A DNA stretch of 64,000 bases from CAZICM01 sp964537685 (lineage in GTDB: Bacteria; Myxococcota_A; Polyangia; Polyangiales; Polyangiaceae), in assembly GCA_964537685.1 (NCBI GenBank), contig CAZICM010000004.1, forward strand, positions 62,001 through 126,000. The letters are read 5' to 3'. Of this stretch, positions 61,201-64,000 are shown piece by piece (the stretch's first letter is position 1; each line of letters begins with the position of its first letter). A model generated the notes under the pieces. It worked only from the letters and a program-made list of their open reading frames with translations. It was not told where the DNA came from and did no database searches. Made by a program: the position numbers and the translations under genes.

Positions 61201-62734
61201 AGCCGCTGAGCTCGGCCGGCGCGGGCAGAGAGCTCATCAGCACGGGCGGAGCCAGCTTGCCATCGCCAAGATTCGGCTTGTAGAACCACGCGCGTTCGGT
61301 AGGTATCACCACGCCCGGAATGCCCTCGCCGTCAATATCCACCCAATGCGCGCCCCCCGTGTTAACACCGCCTTCAATACCGCCGAGGCTTTCATTGGAG
61401 ACCAGGTGAAGCTCATCGTGAATGACCGGTTTTACATAGTCGAGCTCCAACGCCGGCAAATAGGCGCGCGTGTATGTGCCGCTGAAGTCTCCAGCTTGGT
61501 CGCGATTCCGCAGGTATCCGGCCTGTGTGACCGATTTCAAATAGGTGACAACAGGCCCTTCGTCGTATTCGAAATCCGTCGATCGAACGAGACAGGGCAA
61601 CGGTCCCAGCTCTAGGAAACGATGGAACATCAGCACGCGCTGGCACAGGCGATAGGTGCGCACCTCGAAGCCCGAGCGGTAGGTTGAATACGGATCCCGG
61701 CGCACTTGCCACGGATGCACCATGTTTGGCTCCTCGGCTTCAGTGGCAAGCGCATTTGGCGAATGTATATGTTCGCCATAATCAAAAACAACTTCGAACA
61801 GGTAGTCTTCATCCTCCACGGGCACCGGACTTGCGCGATCCAGCACCATGGCGCGGTTGCCGTATTGAATGCGTTTCAAATACCGCTGGGCGGTCGCACG
61901 GAACACGCGCAAACCATCTGCTTGGATACAAAAACGATTGGCTTCGCTCGCCTTGCTGGAGTCAACACCGGCATCATTTTCTGCCTTGTAGGTGTAGCGT
62001 GCAACGTTGCCCCGATCGTCACGGGTTTCCTCGATCAACCAAGAGAAGACCCGCGTCGGTGTGTCTGGATCGGCAATTCGCGCGGCAGCGCTCCTCCCAT
62101 AGACATTCAGCACATTGTCACGTGTGTACACGCGCCAGTGCGCATCGCCGTTCATTGAATTCGTCCAGCGCTCGATGCGGGCGAAGAGTCCCTCTGTGCG
62201 CGGCAGGTACCGCTGGATACGATAAGGCCAACCGTTCTCAACGGCAGTTCCCTCAGGCGTCTGCGTTCCATCGGGAAGAACAAATGGAACGGGGACCAAA
62301 TCCTCGCCGCCCGAGAGAATGAAAACGTCTGCCAACTCAGTGCGGCTGTCGTTGTAGTGCGGAAGGCCCTTGTCGGTTTTGCGTGTGATGGATGGAGTGG
62401 ATAGATGCCATCCAAGGCCAAAAGGGCTATTTCCGCTTCCTGAGTCATAGCGCAGCTCAAGGCTGAGCTGAAATGATGCGCGGCCTGTTGAGGTGGCAAT
62501 AGGAATCGTCAGCGAGCCCGTACCGGTGGCCGGGTTGGCTGCAAACTTTTCCCCGATACCGCGAATCGCACCGCCGCCCTTCGGAAGAGACAGGGATGGC
62601 AACAGCTTGGAGACCCCCGATTCGCCTGCCCTATGTCCTGATGCAGGGCTAGCCGGTGCCTCGGAAGCGGCGGAAGATCGCCTCGCTTCAGATCTCCCCT
62701 GCGCATCGTGTGTAGGCTTGTCATCCTTCGGCAC
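55259..62734 (-). CDS. Tc toxin TcB-TcC fusion with C-terminal GIY-YIG nuclease
   Basis: The 2491-residue protein starts with a basic disordered N-terminus, then SpvB (GGGAIRGIGEKFAANPATGT, LRYDSGSGNSPFGLGWHL). FG-GAP repeats (FIDLDGDGFPDILI, ADMSGDGLVDIV) and the TcdB middle domains (SLSVTDLLGRGTACLVWSSP, RIAYASSTKFYLQDKARGKP) follow. A TcC-like RHS shell ends near residue 2191 with GLYYHGARYYAAWLGRW and AYPYVRNNPFLFSDPTGT. The variable C-terminal 300 residues hold a pre-toxin region and KEGTEA repeats. They end with a GIY-YIG nuclease from about residue 2392 (HYVYRSVDEAGRVQYVGIT, then VEQALIEIHGL with the catalytic Glu). TcB and TcC are usually separate genes. Confidence 0.9.
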   Translation of the reverse strand: MPKDDKPTHDAQGRSEARRSSAASEAPASPASGHRAGESGVSKLLPSLSLPKGGGAIRGIGEKFAANPATGTGSLTIPIATSTGRASFQLSLELRYDSGSGNSPFGLGWHLSTPSITRKTDKGLPHYNDSRTELADVFILSGGEDLVPVPFVLPDGTQTPEGTAVENGWPYRIQRYLPRTEGLFARIERWTNSMNGDAHWRVYTRDNVLNVYGRSAAARIADPDTPTRVFSWLIEETRDDRGNVARYTYKAENDAGVDSSKASEANRFCIQADGLRVFRATAQRYLKRIQYGNRAMVLDRASPVPVEDEDYLFEVVFDYGEHIHSPNALATEAEEPNMVHPWQVRRDPYSTYRSGFEVRTYRLCQRVLMFHRFLELGPLPCLVRSTDFEYDEGPVVTYLKSVTQAGYLRNRDQAGDFSGTYTRAYLPALELDYVKPVIHDELHLVSNESLGGIEGGVNTGGAHWVDIDGEGIPGVVIPTERAWFYKPNLGDGKLAPPVLMSSLPAPAELSGSQQLTDLGGDGNLDLVSYRPPLAGYFERTPERDWAPFIALKNLPNIDWTDPNLRFIDLDGDGFPDILITENDAFVWYRSRAKEGFEPATFVSKPKDELKGPAILFADGTETIHLADMSGDGLVDIVRVRNGEVCYWPNIGHGQFGRKVTLEQAHLFDAPDRFDPKRVRFADIDGSGTSDILYLGGDGVGVYANQAGNRLEFVLELSSIPPVHPLASLSVTDLLGRGTACLVWSSPLQGENPLAYVDLMGGKKPHVLDRIVNNLGAETRIAYASSTKFYLQDKARGKPWLTRLPFPVQVIERIERYDHVANSKLVTRFAYHHGYFDGHEREFQGFACVEQWDAESFGGKTEKGFFPELPYDIDPSDEDLNLPPVRTITWFHTGVWLDRERLELALAREYYSQDPQAPLLPDTLLPAGLSLHEEREAARALRGQILRQEVYAEDGTPQAPHPYTVSERDYEIRLLHPATERTKAVFFVHPRHTINQIYERNPIDPRTQHEVVIEVDDFGNITQSAAIGYPRRTGGEREQQRLWITHTVRSYVNRPNETHWYRIGIPLETSTSELTGLMPPERGIFSAEYLRAKAASAIPISHETEPTAGVEERRIVERTRNRYYSDNLIPLPFGQIDSRALPLESYGQAFTPGLLAEAYGTRVSAAMLVSEGRYILEDGGWWIPSGQTIFDAAKFYLPVKAIDPFGQHHYVHYDGYSLLVQEVEDPLQNRVISTNDYRTLSPVLLTDPNLNRVAVEMDALGMVTKTAVMGKAGAGEGDTLADPTTQMDYDILRWKNSGGSLPVFVHTMAREQHGAENPRWQESYVYSDGFGREVMKKVQAEPGDIPIFDAAGCLLRNADGTPQTRYVNKRWVGTGRTVFDNKGNPIKKYEPFFSSTYAYESEKNLVEWGATPIFRYDPLGRLIRTDQPNGTHSRVVFDAWGQENWDENDTVAGTVWLAKKQAGNAREQRCAALTLAHAGTPTLAYLDALGRAFLTVADNGPEGQRATRLDLDVEGNLRLVTDARGNAVLRQVFDMIARPIRVVRADAGAWDTANKCRSVPVKTDPDGARTFLDAANKPVRAWLERGILVRSAYDELQRPTHTFVCENGGKERLVGFAVYGESLPMEESQTRNLRTRIHQNYDGAGVLEHVQADFKGNLLETARKLTQLAPAQGMPADWDPYRPDWSFLDGVDSVAVLVEAAAPLLDSPQSIKASYDALNRVVSRTTPDYSETKPLYNEANLLEKVEVRIRGAVDAAGKPAWTTFMASAGYNARGQRLFVEYGGAKAASTRYEYDEKTFRLTRQRTVRNTDGMVLQDLAYEHDPVGNIVQITDRVSFGRPANAPKVDPEASVLQRLLAGYGDGAFVYDALYQLIEARGRHHPGQQPDDRDTGQASFAHPNDSQGLEGYRETYTYDAVGNILKMANRPLGGGTSGWTRQYTYAPDSNRLLGTSVPSDPAGTLLATYGHDEAGNIERMPHLPELRWDHANRLSSVKKQVQATEAAPGDVYFMYDASGERVRKIYEHGQLIEERIYLGGYEIYRKRNRGAVPDLERQTLHVMDDRRRIALIETKTISTGDTPFTPTARQRFQIENHLGSSAMEVDETGAVIGYEEYYSFGATSFRAGRSAAEVSAKRYRYTGKERDEETGLYYHGARYYAAWLGRWTSCDPAGLIDGANAYPYVRNNPFLFSDPTGTQGKKPSEIHDRRIFTDKQAQNPLLAMEAESGDWRAPEGPGSRSGGPNLEDEEFVCRAQGPRPKPRKAAPEEELVGQPGFWESLIPIWGSGRSAVDHFQRGNWGRGLLFTGLAVTDVFLVKSLVVAGGKLVVKGGAKLLTKEAVTAGEKQVLKEGVGVVAKEGTEALAKEGTEAATKEGVGIVSKEASAEVTTKATEDVTHYVYRSVDEAGRVQYVGITNKLARRQAEHLRARGMHIEKLLGGLSRSDARAVEQALIEIHGLAKKGGSLLNKINSIATTNPEYARLLERGYKLLQSVGYR
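55262..55561 (-). other. GIY-YIG nuclease domain of the Tc toxin
   Basis: This is the last part of the fusion protein (about residues 2392-2491). It starts YVYRSVDEAGRVQYVG, with the two tyrosines and glycine of the GIY-YIG fold, has the following conserved Arg (LARRQAEHL) and a Glu in VEQALIEIHG, and ends with LLNKINSIATTNPEYARLL. It is the effector released inside the RHS shell. Confidence 0.8.
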
Positions 62735-63149
62735 GCGCGCATCCTACATGCCAAGCCGTGAAGCGGGCAAGTGCCGCATGTATCGCCTCTGGTCTGGCTT
62801 GTTGTCCCCCTAACGCGGACAAACGCTTGCAAAACCCTGCAACCACAATGTCAAGCCTTTTTGTTTGACCCTACTCCAAGAATGCCGCGCATTCTGCAGC
62901 TTTCGTTTGCTGTTTCGACGCGCTTCAAACAGCATCGTTATCCGCCTTCGTGGACTTTCTTTTATAGGGGTTGACTTGGTAAGGCAAGTGGTGAAACGTT
63001 GCTAGCGGACGGGTTGTTCGCTTCCAAACATGCGTGAAGGTTTATCCTTGTGCCCAATTGGTCCAATACACCTCCAAATACCCCAGGAATCGATGGCAAG
63101 CCAGCCCGCGCTCAAGTCACCTCACATGTGTCACGAATAGGAGAAGGCC
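62735..63149. promoter_or_regulatory. Divergent Tc-locus regulatory region
   Basis: This 415-base region separates the TcB-TcC fusion from the TcA-side genes and should control both. A TTGACA hexamer lies on the minus strand at 62854-62849, without a clear -10 at 17 bases; a TTGACT lies on the plus strand at 62971. A perfect 8-base dyad (TGCTGTTT / AAACAGCA, 62908-62934) between them is a candidate operator. The AGGAGAAGG ribosome site of the small gene is at 63138-63146. Confidence 0.45.
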
Positions 63150-63602
63150 ATGCCAAAGACACCCATCCCGCCTAACTTCTCATCGGATACCCTGCTGAAG
63201 CTACACCACCTCCTCGACACCAACCAATCGATCGACTGGCGGGCTTTCTCGTTTAGTGATCCAAACCTCAACGACAAACTCGCGGAGCTGGGCCTCGAAT
63301 CCGCCCGTGAAGAGTTGATTCCACTCCTCAAAGCCTATCAACGCTTGTTGCATATCCTTCCCCTTTCGGAAGACCATCGCGCCTTGCCGCTCCTTGCCGC
63401 CGGATTCCATTCCGCCGTCCAAATCGCAAATACCCCTGAGGACGAGTTTGCCCACATTTGGTCCACACTGTTCCCCAACGAAGCCCCCCTTGGAGACGCC
63501 GTCCGGGCAGCCGCTGTCGCTAGACGAAGTGTTCTTCTTTTGCATCATATCAGCACCATTCAAGCCAATGAACCCCATTACCGCGCTGCGCGGTTTAAGT
63601 GA
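63150..63602 (+). CDS. Small gene in front of TcA
   Basis: The 150-residue protein has a good ribosome site (AGGAGAAGG). It is all-helical with no motif I recognise (KLHHLLDTNQSIDWRAFSFS, FAHIWSTLFPNEAPLGDAVR, VARRSVLLLHHISTIQ). It lies 8 bases before the TcA-like start and so is co-transcribed with it. It might be a TcA-associated chaperone or linker, or a split N-terminal part of TcA, but no evidence separates these. Confidence 0.68.
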   Translation: MPKTPIPPNFSSDTLLKLHHLLDTNQSIDWRAFSFSDPNLNDKLAELGLESAREELIPLLKAYQRLLHILPLSEDHRALPLLAAGFHSAVQIANTPEDEFAHIWSTLFPNEAPLGDAVRAAAVARRSVLLLHHISTIQANEPHYRAARFK

Positions 63603-63610
63603 GTATCGCC

Positions 63611-64000
63611 ATGCCTAGAGAATTGCAAAGCAGCTTCACGACGCTTTTTGGCACGGTTCAAGAGGAGGAAGGAGCGGAGGCCCGATCGGTCTTGTCGCCG
63701 GCAGCCTACCTTGTCGATCTCCTCCAATTGAGGGATGGCTTGATCAGCGCTCCCCCCAACGAGTGGGCCGGCTACCATGCGCGGCGCCCTGATGTTCGCC
63801 GCATTCCCCTGGACGGGACAAATACGTTCACGGAAGTGCCCGTTCTTGGTATCGTAAATGAGGTCATGAGCTCGGCGATCACACAGCTTGGCAGCCCTCC
63901 AAGCGTACTGATGACCAGCTTATTCCCACCGCCCTTGCCCTTTTCGGAGCATCACGAAATTCTCAAGCGCTATGCCAACAAACTCGGGAGCGGACTCGAC
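63611..64000 (+). CDS. Tc toxin TcA-like subunit, N-terminal part
   Basis: The frame is open from ATG 63611 to the window end (130 residues visible, no stop). The visible part has the N-terminal signature of TcA/VRP1 proteins: RSVLSPAAYLVDLLQL near residue 26, then ARRPDVRRIPLDGTNTFTEV and LGIVNEVM near residue 75-82. The usual two cysteines before the first motif are replaced (EEEGAEARSV). TcA is the pentameric translocation channel that takes up the TcB-TcC cocoon. The partner fusion gene is divergent, 415 bases upstream of the small gene. Confidence 0.85.
   Translation, partial: MPRELQSSFTTLFGTVQEEEGAEARSVLSPAAYLVDLLQLRDGLISAPPNEWAGYHARRPDVRRIPLDGTNTFTEVPVLGIVNEVMSSAITQLGSPPSVLMTSLFPPPLPFSEHHEILKRYANKLGSGLD

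Overview
The window looks like chromosomal DNA of a Myxococcota bacterium, most likely of the Polyangia/Sorangium type. This is inferred from gene content only, with no database search. The main pointers are high-GC coding DNA with many closely packed short operons, two very large cysteine-rich lipoproteins (one with Myxococcus-type CGDG.....EECDDGN repeats, one with nine CT.D.C repeats behind a Ser/Gly linker), several lipoproteins with low-complexity linkers, tandem ECF sigma factor modules, and a large TPR scaffold protein. No rRNA, tRNA, CRISPR array or intact insertion sequence was recognised.

Layout. 1-5.8 kb: the end of a sigma-54 activator, then a three-gene type I secretion operon (ABC exporter, HlyD-like adaptor, TolC-like outer membrane protein), followed by a cysteine-rich repeat lipoprotein. 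8.2-9.7 kb: an M15/DUF882-type cell-wall peptidase with a long Lys/Ala/Pro linker. 9.9-13.4 kb: a coupled set ending in dtd, then a ketopantoate-reductase-like protein and an aldo/keto reductase. 13.3-16.6 kb (minus): tldD, an atypical response regulator and pdxA, with overlapping ends. 16.8-19.7 kb: a TPR protein. 19.8-24.4 kb (minus): a four-gene export operon (two CxxCH lipoproteins, a third lipoprotein, a Tat-exported protein). 24.8-32.3 kb: housekeeping and envelope genes (uroporphyrinogen-III synthase, S41 protease, TatA, LptF/G-like permease). 32.5-37.3 kb: two paralogous ECF sigma modules, one driving a TonB-like protein. 37.4-41.0 kb: unknown proteins, including a broken HEPN-like reading frame and an 817-residue protein with a possible caspase-like His/Cys pair. 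41.0-44.7 kb: polysaccharide genes (two glycosyltransferases and a WecA-type transferase). 44.7-54.4 kb: large lipoproteins, a metallophosphoesterase, a lipoprotein carrying a methyltransferase fold and a degenerate SDR.

The most notable system is at 54.8-64 kb, an apparent Tc (insecticidal-type) toxin complex locus. On the minus strand a 2491-residue protein fuses TcB (SpvB, FG-GAP and TcdB middle domains) to TcC (RHS shell). Its variable C-terminus is a GIY-YIG nuclease, and 8 bases further on is a small gene resembling immunity protein Imm26. Divergently, across a 415-base intergenic region, lie a small gene and the start of a TcA-like subunit that runs off the window. A nuclease cargo with an adjacent immunity gene suggests a Tc injector adapted to a target that includes bacteria or the producer's own kin.
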